A stretch of DNA of 64,000 nt from an uncultured Sphingomonas sp. (lineage in GTDB: Bacteria > Pseudomonadota > Alphaproteobacteria > Sphingomonadales > Sphingomonadaceae), in assembly GCF_913774285.1 (NCBI RefSeq), contig NZ_CAJYHX010000019.1, positions 62,001 to 126,000 of the forward strand. Direction: 5' to 3'. Every line of letters starts with the position of its first letter. Positions within the stretch are counted from its first letter, which is position 1. The notes under the pieces were generated by a model. The model was not told the DNA's origin, did not search any database, and worked only from the letters and a program-made list of their open reading frames with translations. The position numbers were made by a program, and so were the translations under genes. Below are positions 25,342-32,660 of this stretch, one piece after another.

Positions 25342-25427
25342 AACTCCCTCGAACGAACGCGTCGAAACTATCCGGCTGATCGGAAGCGTGGCGCCCGGCT
25401 AGAAACGGCTCAACACAGGAGGTTTCG

Positions 25428-25742
25428 ATGGATCGTACCGCAGCACCCGAACTCAGCCAGACCGAATGGGCCGCCGTCTCGGTGGCCTTCCAGGACGCGG
25501 CGGCCTGTGGCTGCAGCGCTTTGCCGGCAACCGAAAAGCCCTCGCTTCTCGGCCGCGTCGCGGACACGCTGTTCGGTGCCCGCCGCCCGACGCCGCTCGC
25601 CGATCCGCGGCTGGAGGCGATCCGCCAGTTCGTCTGCACCACGCGCCGCCAGCGCCAGCCCGCCACGCATTTGGTGCCGGTGCTCGCCGACCATGGCTTC
25701 AACCCCGCGCAGATCGAAGCGATCGCGCTGCTCGCGATCTGA
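25428..25742 (+). CDS. small hypothetical protein of OsmC operon
   Basis: A 104-residue soluble protein with a textbook ribosome site (AGGAGGT, five bases before the ATG). No family recognised. It has Cys residues at CGCS (near residue 28) and FVCTTRRQR (near residue 69), and an alpha-helical end (LADHGFNPAQIEAIALLAI). It is first of a three-gene plus-strand operon with two OsmC-like genes, 11 bp before the next start, so a role in thiol or peroxide chemistry is likely but unproven. Confidence 0.7.
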   Translation: MDRTAAPELSQTEWAAVSVAFQDAAACGCSALPATEKPSLLGRVADTLFGARRPTPLADPRLEAIRQFVCTTRRQRQPATHLVPVLADHGFNPAQIEAIALLAI

Positions 25743-25753
25743 GGAACACGACC

Positions 25754-26149
25754 ATGCTCCACGTCACCGCCCATATCGGCCCCGAGGCCATGGAGACGCA
25801 GATCCAGGCCGGCAGCCACGCCATCCTCGCCGACGAGCCGCCGAGCAATGGCGGCACCGATGCCGGCCCCGCGCCCTATGAGCTGCTGCTCGCCGCGCTT
25901 GGCGCGTGCACCGCGATGACGCTGCGCATGTATGCCGACCGCAAGGGCTGGCGGATCGAGGCGCTGGACGTCGACCTGCGGATCCTCGGCAAGCCCGAGG
26001 AGCGCCACATCAAGCGCACCCTGACGATCGCGGGTCCCGATGAAGCCGGCAAGGCACGGCTCGCCGAGATCGCCGAGCGCACCCCGGTGACGCTGACGCT
26101 CAAGCAGGGTGTCGCGATCGAAACCAAATTGGCGGAGCAGACGGCATGA
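25754..26149 (+). CDS. OsmC-family protein lacking the second catalytic cysteine
   Basis: A 131-residue OsmC/Ohr-like protein (YhfA-type). The first family motif is intact (LLLAALGACTAMTLRMYADR, with the peroxidatic-type Cys), and KGW is followed by the expected beta-hairpin. The second motif, normally C-P-V-H-R-T-L, reads ERTPVTLTL here, with Thr in place of the resolving Cys. The protein therefore cannot run the usual two-cysteine hydroperoxide cycle alone. It overlaps the next OsmC gene by ATGA, and that partner keeps both cysteines. Confidence 0.85.
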   Translation: MLHVTAHIGPEAMETQIQAGSHAILADEPPSNGGTDAGPAPYELLLAALGACTAMTLRMYADRKGWRIEALDVDLRILGKPEERHIKRTLTIAGPDEAGKARLAEIAERTPVTLTLKQGVAIETKLAEQTA

Positions 26150-26628
26150 GCAGCGAAGTGGCCCTGGACGCGATCGCGCGCGATACCGGCGCGGGCAAGT
26201 TCCAGGTGGCGGTGCAGGTCGCGGGCGTGGCGCTGATGCTCGACGAGCCGGTGCCGGTCGGCGGCATGGGATCGGGACCGACGCCCTATCAGATGCTCGC
26301 CTCGGCGCTCGCCGCCTGCACGACGATGACGTTGCGCGTCTATGCGCTGCAGAAGGGCTGGCCGGTCACCGGCATCCGCACGCTCGCCGGGCACCAGCGC
26401 CAGGCCGGCGTCCAGCCGGCGGACCTGTTCACCCGCCGGATCGAAATCGAGGGCGACCTCGACGACACCCAGCGCGCCCGGTTGCTCGAGATCGCCGATC
26501 GCTGCCCGGTGCACCGCACGCTCACCGGCGGCGCCCGCGTCGAGACCGAACTCGCCGACGCCGCCGCGCCCACCGAACCGGCCGCCGCCCATGCCGCCGA
26601 TCTGGAGCATGCGATCCGCGACGCCTGA
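26146..26628 (+). CDS. OsmC-family protein with both catalytic cysteines
   Basis: A 160-residue OsmC-like protein: first Cys in ALAACTTMTLRVYALQ, second in DRCPVHRTLTGG. Compared with its upstream paralogue it has both cysteines and an Ala/Glu-rich tail of about 25 residues (AAAPTEPAAAHAADLEHAIR). The family reduces organic hydroperoxides in the cytoplasm. Translationally coupled to the preceding gene through a 4-bp overlap. Confidence 0.87.
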   Translation: MSSEVALDAIARDTGAGKFQVAVQVAGVALMLDEPVPVGGMGSGPTPYQMLASALAACTTMTLRVYALQKGWPVTGIRTLAGHQRQAGVQPADLFTRRIEIEGDLDDTQRARLLEIADRCPVHRTLTGGARVETELADAAAPTEPAAAHAADLEHAIRDA

Positions 26629-26695
26629 GGCATCTGTATCGAAACATTTCCGACACGCCATCGTTGGGCCCTCCACAAGCATTCGGGGGGACGAC

Positions 26696-27502
26696 ATGGT
26701 ACGAACGGCACGCATCTTCGGGCTGGGGGCGGCACTGCTCGCGGCAGGCAACGCCTTCGCCGAGGATGACCCGCGCTTTTGCCCGACCCGCCCGAGCATC
26801 GGCGGATCGAGCTGCACCACCGAGCCGGGCCGCGTCCATGTCGAGGCCTCGTTCGTCGACTGGGAGCGCGACGACACCGCCGACCAGCGCGAGGACCGGA
26901 TCGTCACGGCGGATCTGCTGGTGCGCGCGGGCGTGGGCTCCAAGACGGAGGTGCAGCTCGGCTGGACCGGCTATGGCCACGACCGCACCCGCGACAAGGC
27001 GAGCGGCGCGATCGACCGGGTGACCGGCACCGGCGACCTCCGCTTCGCGATCCGCCAGCATCTCGCGGGCGAGAAGGGCAAGCCCTTCTCCGCGGGCGTG
27101 GAGGGCTTCGTCACCGCGCCGACCGGCAAGTCGCCGATCGGCGACGGCACCTGGTCCGCCGGCGCGATCGTGCCGGTGCAATATGATCTGACCGAGAAGC
27201 TCGCCGTCGCCTTCACCGGCGAGGCCGATGCCGCCGCCAACGAAAGCGGGCAGGGGCGGCACTTCGCCTACAGCGGCATCACCAGCCTGCGCTACAAGCT
27301 CAGCGAGAAGGTGACCACGACCGCGGAATTCTCGCTGGAGCGCGACAATGATCCCGAGGGGCACGAGACCCATGCGCTCGCGGCGCTGTCGACGGCGTGG
27401 CGGCCGACCAAGGTGCTGCAGTTCGACCTGCTGGCGGTGGCGGGGCTGAACCGCAACTCGCCGGACCTGCGGCTGGTGGCGGGCGGGGCGGTGCTGTTCT
27501 AG
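26696..27502 (+). CDS. outer-membrane beta-barrel protein (phenol MetA-degradation-like transporter)
   Basis: A 268-residue secreted protein: signal peptide (residues 1-22, cut AFA-ED), then regularly alternating beta strands ending in LRLVAGGAVLF with a C-terminal Phe, typical of an outer-membrane barrel. Motifs such as LLVRAGVGSKTEVQLGWTGY and GFVTAPTGKSPIGDGTW fit the MetA-pathway phenol-degradation-like family (PF13557), whose true role is unknown. A Cys pair near the mature N-terminus (FCPTRP, SSCTTE) may form a disulfide. Start chosen by the GGGGGGAC ribosome site; the open frame upstream overlaps osmC. Confidence 0.75.
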   Translation: MVRTARIFGLGAALLAAGNAFAEDDPRFCPTRPSIGGSSCTTEPGRVHVEASFVDWERDDTADQREDRIVTADLLVRAGVGSKTEVQLGWTGYGHDRTRDKASGAIDRVTGTGDLRFAIRQHLAGEKGKPFSAGVEGFVTAPTGKSPIGDGTWSAGAIVPVQYDLTEKLAVAFTGEADAAANESGQGRHFAYSGITSLRYKLSEKVTTTAEFSLERDNDPEGHETHALAALSTAWRPTKVLQFDLLAVAGLNRNSPDLRLVAGGAVLF

Positions 27503-27720
27503 CTATCCACCCAGGCGGGTGGAGGGCCGTTTTCGCACAATTCCGATCGTTGAGCGCCGCATTCGAACAACCCGAGACCTGCCGTTGGTTCATCTCCGAC
27601 GGCGAAGGTTGGAACGGCGGAATTTGGTACATAGCGCCGTTAATGGCGCGCCTCTTCGATGACGGGTGTTTTGCCGACAGCAAGTGGAAATACTCGTTGT
27701 TGAACGGCTCCGCACGCGTC

Positions 27721-27951
27721 TCAGTCTTCCACAGCAAGGTCCGAGGCATCGGCGTCGTAATCGAGCAATTCCGCCGGCTTACATTGAAGCACCGCGCACA
27801 TCTTAGCCAGCGTGGCGAAGCGGATGCCTCGGACCTTACCCGAGCGAAACAGAGATAATTGGGTTTCGCTGAGCCCCATTTTCTCGGCGAGCTGCTTGCC
27901 CGTCATGCCGCGCTTGGCGAGAGCGGCGTCCAACGTGACCTTGACCGGCAT
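27721..27951 (-). CDS. XRE-family (Cro/CI, YozG-like) regulator
   Basis: A 76-residue single helix-turn-helix protein: VTLDAALAKRGMTGKQLAEK then MGLSETQLSLFRSGKVRGIR and LAKMCAVLQCKPAELLDYD. This is the small YozG type that always travels with a DUF2975 membrane protein. It starts inside the DUF2975 stop codon (TGATG), so translation is coupled. It probably binds the twin palindromes at 28431-28485 and controls both its own operon and the divergent ABC exporter. An in-frame extension to 28158 lies across DUF2975 and was refused. Confidence 0.9.
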   Translation of the reverse strand: MPVKVTLDAALAKRGMTGKQLAEKMGLSETQLSLFRSGKVRGIRFATLAKMCAVLQCKPAELLDYDADASDLAVED

Positions 27952-28409
27952 CAGAAGAACGCGTCCAGCTCTTCGCGCATCGCCGAGGCTTGGGCGAGGA
28001 GGTGCGAGAGCAGGACGAGAGTGGCGCCGACCACGCCGAGGGTGATCGCCGCACCGTCGAAATACGCAAAGGCGCCGCTGCCGTAGAGCAACCGGGTCAG
28101 CAAGGTTACGCCGAATACGCTGGCCAGCCCCCCTGCGAACAATGCCGAGCCAATCCACAGCAATAGCCGCGGCACCACCTGGCCGAATTCAGCGCCGGAT
28201 GCGATCGACTTTAGCGCCTGACGCACCATCCACATCGCCCAAACGTAAATGCACATCGGCAGATGGAAGATCAGCATCGGCCCCGAAAGGCGCCCCGTCC
28301 ATATCGGCGCGAGAACAAGCGTCGCAACGACGGCAAGGACTAGCACGAAGGGGACCGTCACCAGCCACATCAGCAGGCGGGCGCGGCCGCGGAAGGTTTC
28401 GATCGGCAT
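27951..28409 (-). CDS. DUF2975 membrane protein
   Basis: A 152-residue protein with four membrane helices (about residues 12-34, 45-65, 82-104, 117-140) and a short acidic C-terminus (REELDAFF). It matches the DUF2975 layout and its partner gene is the expected XRE regulator. A sensor role that holds or releases the small DNA-binding partner at the membrane is an inference from the constant gene pairing. Confidence 0.82.
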   Translation of the reverse strand: MPIETFRGRARLLMWLVTVPFVLVLAVVATLVLAPIWTGRLSGPMLIFHLPMCIYVWAMWMVRQALKSIASGAEFGQVVPRLLLWIGSALFAGGLASVFGVTLLTRLLYGSGAFAYFDGAAITLGVVGATLVLLSHLLAQASAMREELDAFF

Positions 28410-28430
28410 AGCAGCTCCAGAGAGTTCGAT

Positions 28431-28451
28431 AATTTAATCTTGACTTAAATT
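28431..28451. promoter_or_regulatory. operator-like palindrome, copy 1 (AATTTAA-N7-TTAAATT)
   Basis: AATTTAA-TCTTGAC-TTAAATT, a perfect 7-bp inverted repeat with a 7-bp centre, in a strikingly AT-rich 90-bp gap between the DUF2975-XRE operon and the divergent ABC exporter. Copy 2 has the same arms and the same spacing, 34 bp away centre to centre. Nothing else in this GC-rich window resembles it. Confidence 0.85.
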
Positions 28452-28464
28452 TCACCACTATGCA

Positions 28465-28485
28465 AATTTAATCCTAAGTTAAATT
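28465..28485. promoter_or_regulatory. operator-like palindrome, copy 2 (AATTTAA-N7-TTAAATT)
   Basis: AATTTAA-TCCTAAG-TTAAATT, with arms identical to copy 1 and only the centre changed. It ends 14 bp before the ATG of the ABC ATPase gene, so a bound protein would block initiation of that gene. Confidence 0.85.
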
Positions 28486-28499
28486 GGAGTGGTTCGGCA

Positions 28500-29384
28500 A
28501 TGATCGCTGCCCTCGAAACCCACGGCCTTACCAAGGCCTTTGGCAAGGCTGCGCCGGCGGTGGACGGCGTTTCGCTGAACGTCCCGCGGGGCGCGATCTA
28601 TGGCTTTCTCGGGGCCAACGGCGCGGGCAAGACAACGACGCTCAAGCTTGTTCTCGGGCTTTTGCGCGCCGATGCAGGGCGCATCCGGCTGTTCGGGCAG
28701 GATGCGGCGCGCGAGCGCGGGCGGATCGGGTCGCTGATCGAGGCTCCTTCCTCGTACGATCACCTGACCGGGCGGGAAAACCTCGATATCACCCGAATCC
28801 TATTGGGGCTGGCGAAGCGCGAGATTGACCGGGTGCTGGCGATTGTCGATCTGGCGCATGCCGCCGATCAGCGTGTCGGCGGCTATTCGCTCGGCATGCG
28901 CCAGCGGCTGGGCATTGCGCGGGCATTGCTCGGCGAACCGCGCCTGCTGATTCTCGACGAGCCGACAAACGGGCTGGATCCCGACGGCATCCGCGATATG
29001 CGTGTGCTGCTACGAAGGCTTGCCGAGACTGGCGACGTGACGCTGATCGTGTCGAGCCACCTGCTAAGCGAAGTCGAGCAGGTGGCGACGCATGTCGGAC
29101 TGCTGCACCAGGGGCGGCTGTTACTGGAGTCGTCGCTCGAAGCACTGCTCGGCGGCGTCCCGTCGGTCGAGGTTGATACGGACGATCGGGTGCGGGCGGC
29201 GATGATCCTGATCGATGCCGGGTTCGCGGTGACGGAGGCGAGCGACAAGCTGCTCGTTGCAGCTGCCAACCCGGCCGAAATCGCGGCGATGCTGATGCGG
29301 GAGGGGCAGAGATTGTCGCACCTTACCCGTCATCGTCCTTCGCTCGAGGGCGTCTATCACCGCCAAATCGCTCTGGCAGCCTGA
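28500..29384 (+). CDS. ABC exporter ATP-binding protein (lantibiotic-immunity-like)
   Basis: A 294-residue ABC ATPase: Walker A GANGAGKTTTLKL, signature YSLGMRQRLGIARAL, Walker B LLILDEPTNGLDPDG, H-loop VSSHLLSEVEQ, and a C-terminal domain with SHLTRHRPSLEGVYH. The overall type (CcmA/YxlF/BcrA-like) is shared by immunity and self-protection exporters. SD GGAGTGG lies just before the ATG. Operon with the permease 12 bp downstream, and divergent from the DUF2975-XRE pair, whose operators overlap its promoter. Confidence 0.9.
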   Translation: MIAALETHGLTKAFGKAAPAVDGVSLNVPRGAIYGFLGANGAGKTTTLKLVLGLLRADAGRIRLFGQDAARERGRIGSLIEAPSSYDHLTGRENLDITRILLGLAKREIDRVLAIVDLAHAADQRVGGYSLGMRQRLGIARALLGEPRLLILDEPTNGLDPDGIRDMRVLLRRLAETGDVTLIVSSHLLSEVEQVATHVGLLHQGRLLLESSLEALLGGVPSVEVDTDDRVRAAMILIDAGFAVTEASDKLLVAAANPAEIAAMLMREGQRLSHLTRHRPSLEGVYHRQIALAA

Positions 29385-29396
29385 GAGCTTTGCATC

Positions 29397-30125
29397 ATGA
29401 TCATGCTACACCGCTATCTGTTTGCCGAAATCCTCAAGCTGCGTCGCAGCCTTGCGTTGATGCTTTGCGTCGCCGCGCCGGCGTGCGTCGCCGTGCTGGG
29501 AACGGTCGTTGCATTCGACCGGAAAACCCCGGTGCCGCTCGACAATTTTGTCGTCGGCGGCCCCGGCATCTGGTCGTTCGTGATGCTGCCGCTGGCGGTG
29601 ACGGCGCTCAGCGTGCTGCTGGCGCAAATGGAGCATGGTTCGCGTAATTGGAACCATCTCCTTACCTTGCCGGGCGCACGGCCAAACCTGTTCCTCGCCA
29701 AGGCAATCGTGATGCTCGGCCTGATTGCGATGATGTCGGCGCTGCTTTGGGCATTCATGCTGGTTGGGGCGGCGCTGCTGACCGCATTGCATCCGGTGGG
29801 GGTGATCGGCGCGGTGGACACGGCACAGCTTGCCCAAATTTTGGCGCTGATGACGGTGTGCTCGGCGCTGGTGGCGATGCTCCAGCTCTGGGTGGCGCTC
29901 GCCTATCGCAGCTTTGTGGTGCCGTTAGTGTTCGGGATCGGCGGGACGTTCGTGGCGATCAGCACGATCGGCGCGGCCAAGGCTGCGTGGTTTCCGTGGT
30001 TGCTGGCGACGGACGTGCTAGCGACCAGGCCCGAGGTCCGGCAGACGGGGCTGCTGCTAGGCGGTATCGGAGGGCTCGCCGTACTCGGAGCGATGCTGGC
30101 GCATTTGGGCCGGCGGGAGGCTTAA
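29397..30125 (+). CDS. ABC-2-type exporter permease
   Basis: A 242-residue permease with six membrane helices. The start FAEILKLRRSLALMLCV and the loop EHGSRNWNHLLTLPGARPNL are typical of the lantibiotic-immunity/ABC-2 permease group (BcrB/NukE-like). It pairs with the preceding ATPase. Candidate cargo is an antimicrobial peptide or lipid; no peptide-modification gene is beside it, so defence or envelope-stress function is an inference. Confidence 0.85.
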   Translation: MIMLHRYLFAEILKLRRSLALMLCVAAPACVAVLGTVVAFDRKTPVPLDNFVVGGPGIWSFVMLPLAVTALSVLLAQMEHGSRNWNHLLTLPGARPNLFLAKAIVMLGLIAMMSALLWAFMLVGAALLTALHPVGVIGAVDTAQLAQILALMTVCSALVAMLQLWVALAYRSFVVPLVFGIGGTFVAISTIGAAKAAWFPWLLATDVLATRPEVRQTGLLLGGIGGLAVLGAMLAHLGRREA

Positions 30126-30751
30126 GCCGTCTTGCCTCCCTGAAGGGAGATGTCGCGCTGCTCGACATTCATGACCTACTTTCGCGTCCGGCAGTGAGGC
30201 GGTGGCACTGAGTGGCCGAAATTGAGCTAACATCCATCCGTCTACTTCATCCGAGCGAATGACCGATTCTGACGCAGGCGGACATTCTTGCTGCCACATC
30301 GGAACGACTTGCTCTCGTCGCGAGCCGCCGTCTCAAACGGCTGGGATCAACAGCAGCTATCGCCTTCCGTCACCCGACAGCGTCCAGGCGGCAATCCACC
30401 AGTTTCGGTCGCTGGCGGAGACCGTCGATCATATAAAGCATCGTTCTCCTTGCGTCCGTGACGCTGTTCCCCATATGTTCCTAAGGCCCCTTTGGAGGGT
30501 CGCTCTTTGATCTCGTTGCATCACGTCCTTTCGCGCGTGACGCGATACGCCTCGCGCGCTGACGCAGGAGACGCCTGGGGGCCCGCGCGATTCTGCGCGA
30601 GCCTAAACTTCCTGAACTTTGCGTTCCCAAGTTGCCCTGCGGAGACAACTGCCGAAACGCGCGTGCGCCTAAACTTCCTAAACTTCGGTCGGCAGCAACC
30701 AATCGGCGCGACGGTTCCGCACTCGTTGCGGGTACGCGATGCAGCCCCGTC
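30126..30751. other. gene-poor region with short direct repeats
   Basis: A 626-bp stretch between the ABC permease and the LysR gene. The open frames here are short, lack ribosome sites and have no protein-like composition; GC is a little lower than the neighbours and codon periodicity is absent. It holds two copies of a 19-bp repeat (30601 and 30667). It may be a decayed gene or a regulatory or structured RNA region; neither can be shown from the sequence alone. Confidence 0.6.
30601..30685. repeat. pair of direct repeats GCCTAAACTTCCTRAACTT
   Basis: GCCTAAACTTCCTGAACTT at 30601-30619 and GCCTAAACTTCCTAAACTT at 30667-30685 differ at one base and are 66 bp apart. The second copy is itself a tandem of CTAAACTTC. 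This AT-rich unit stands out from the GC-rich surroundings. Confidence 0.8.
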
Positions 30752-31681
30752 CTACGCCTCGCCAAGCCCCTCCAGATCCGCATCCTCGCGCCCCGCGTCG
30801 ACGAACCGCGCCCGCAGCCACGACGCCGCTGGTCCGGGCGGCACATCCCGTCGCCAGATCGCGCCGAAGCGGTACATGCCGCCGGGGCTCTCCGGCATCG
30901 CCAGCCGCACCAGCGTGCCGGCGACCAGGTCCGGTTCGATCAGCGGCAGCGGCATGTTGCCCCAGCCGATGCCTTCGCGGAGCAGCGCGTGCTTGGCGCC
31001 GAGGTCGGCGAGCCGCCAGGTGCGCGGGCTCATCACCGCGAAGTCGCGGCCGGCGGTGAGCGGCGAGCGGTCGGAAAGCACGAGCTGGACATGGTCGCGC
31101 CCCGCGCCGGGCGGGATCGGGTCCATCCGGCCGAGCGGGTGGTCGGGCGCCGCCACCGGCACCATCGCTACCGATCCCGCCGCCTCGCACTCGATGCCGT
31201 TCACCCCCTGCGCCAGCGGGCCGGAAATGCCGAGCACCGCCTTGCCCTCCAGTACCAGGCTGGTGATCGCGCCCAGCGCCTCGACGTGCAGCCGCAGCGT
31301 CACGGTCGGAAATTCGGCGCGGAAGGCGCGCAGCACTTCGCCCAGGCGCCGGGTAGGCAGCATCACGTCGACGGCGAGGTTCACCTCCGCCTCCAGCCCG
31401 TCGAGCAGGCCCTTCACCTTGGCGCGCAGTCCGTCGATGCCCTGCGCCACCGTGCGCGCCTCGGCCAGCACCGCTTCGCCGGCGGTGGTAAGGCGGGGCT
31501 TCTTGGTGCCCTCGCGGTCGAACAGCAGCACGCCGAGCTGCGCCTCGAGATTGGCGATGCCGTAGCTGATCACCGACACCGCCCGGTTGAGCTGGCGTCC
31601 GGCGCCCGCGAAGCTGCCGCTGTCCACCACCGCGAGGAAGATGCGGAGCTGGTCGAAAGTGGGGGTGCCCGGGTTTGACAT
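30752..31681 (-). CDS. LysR-family transcriptional regulator
   Basis: A 309-residue LysR regulator. The winged helix shows FDQLRIFLAVVDSGSFAGAG, RQLNRAVSVISYGIANLEAQ and LGVLLFDREGTKKPRLTTAG; the effector domain follows (residues 90-300). Divergent from a pirin gene with a gap of 119 bp. LysR-pirin divergent pairs are common in proteobacteria, and the regulator usually controls the pirin gene. The effector is unknown. Confidence 0.92.
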   Translation of the reverse strand: MSNPGTPTFDQLRIFLAVVDSGSFAGAGRQLNRAVSVISYGIANLEAQLGVLLFDREGTKKPRLTTAGEAVLAEARTVAQGIDGLRAKVKGLLDGLEAEVNLAVDVMLPTRRLGEVLRAFRAEFPTVTLRLHVEALGAITSLVLEGKAVLGISGPLAQGVNGIECEAAGSVAMVPVAAPDHPLGRMDPIPPGAGRDHVQLVLSDRSPLTAGRDFAVMSPRTWRLADLGAKHALLREGIGWGNMPLPLIEPDLVAGTLVRLAMPESPGGMYRFGAIWRRDVPPGPAASWLRARFVDAGREDADLEGLGEA

Positions 31682-31800
31682 TTCGATTTCCTGGAACGTT
31701 TCGCTCCAACTTATCCCACTGATTGGAGAAGTCGAGCCCGCCTATATCCCGGTCATCGAAAGCGCGCCGCGGCCCGGCGCACCTTCAAGGGAGACCCAAG

Positions 31801-32499
31801 ATGATCGAACTTCGCCCCTTCTCCAGCCTCGGCGGTGCCAACCATGGCTGGCTCGACGCCAAGCACCATTTCTCCTTCGCCAACTATTATGACCCGGCCC
31901 GCACCAGCTGGGGCAATCTGCGCGTGTGGAACGACGACACGATCGCACCGCAGACCGGCTTCCCGCCGCATCCGCACCGCGACATGGAGATCATCACCTA
32001 TGTCCGCGACGGCGCGATCACCCACCAGGACAATCTGGGCAATCACGGGCGGACCGTCGCCGGCGACGTGCAGGTGATGTCGGCAGGCACGGGCATCGCG
32101 CACTCCGAATATAATCGCGAGGACGAGACCACCCGCATCTTCCAGATCTGGATCCAGCCGACCCGCGGCGGCGAGAAGCCGAGCTGGGGCACGCGGCCTT
32201 TCCCGAAGACCGACCGCGCCGGCCAGTTCGTGGTGCTGGCGAGCGGCTTCGAAGGGGACGGTGACGCGCTGCCGATCCGCACCGATGCCCGCGTCGTCGG
32301 TGCGACCCTGCGCGCCGGCGAGACGGCGGAATACAAGCTCGGCAGCGATCGCCGCGCCTATCTGGTGCCCGCCACCGGTGCGGTGGAGATCGACGGCACG
32401 CGGGTGAACGCGCGCGACGGCGCCGCGATCAAGGATGTCGAGCTGGTCAAGATCACCGCGATCGAAGACAGCGAGATCGTGATGGTCGACGCGGCCTGA
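31801..32499 (+). CDS. pirin family protein (YhhW/YhaK-like)
   Basis: A 232-residue bicupin. The metal site of the N-terminal cupin is complete: His57 and His59 in FPPHPHRDMEII, His101 and Glu103 in GTGIAHSEYN. Bacterial pirins of this branch show quercetin 2,3-dioxygenase activity in vitro, but the physiological substrate is unknown. Start chosen with GGGAGACCC upstream; the longer open frame overlaps the LysR promoter. Probably regulated by the divergent LysR protein. Confidence 0.9.
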   Translation: MIELRPFSSLGGANHGWLDAKHHFSFANYYDPARTSWGNLRVWNDDTIAPQTGFPPHPHRDMEIITYVRDGAITHQDNLGNHGRTVAGDVQVMSAGTGIAHSEYNREDETTRIFQIWIQPTRGGEKPSWGTRPFPKTDRAGQFVVLASGFEGDGDALPIRTDARVVGATLRAGETAEYKLGSDRRAYLVPATGAVEIDGTRVNARDGAAIKDVELVKITAIEDSEIVMVDAA

Positions 32500-32587
32500 G
32501 CACAAGGCGGGTGGTACTTCGGTGCCACCCGCAATGCTGCTGCGGAATCAAATTGCATTAACTTGCATCATGCTGATTTAAAAAGAA

Positions 32588-32616
32588 TTGTTGCCGCCAT
32601 CTTGGAACGGCAACAA
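32588..32616 (+). promoter_or_regulatory. hairpin TTGTTGCCG/CGGCAACAA in the leader of the glycosyltransferase-mutase gene
   Basis: A perfect 9-bp stem with an 11-base loop, 45 bp upstream of the chosen start codon (32661). It follows a short AT-rich promoter-like stretch, so it would be in the 5' leader of the mRNA. No U-tract follows. Confidence 0.55.
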
Positions 32617-32660
32617 GCTTGGGCGGGTTCTCTCTGTTGACCGCAACAGGGAAACCGTCC

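Noticed and set aside
27503..27720. Possible gene or terminator after the outer-membrane protein
   Set aside because: CCACCCAGGCGGGTGG forms only a short hairpin with no U-tract, and the open frame there ends inside the XRE gene; left unassigned.
30259..30510. 83-codon frame in the gene-poor gap
   Set aside because: No ribosome site, mixed composition and no codon periodicity; not enough to call a gene.
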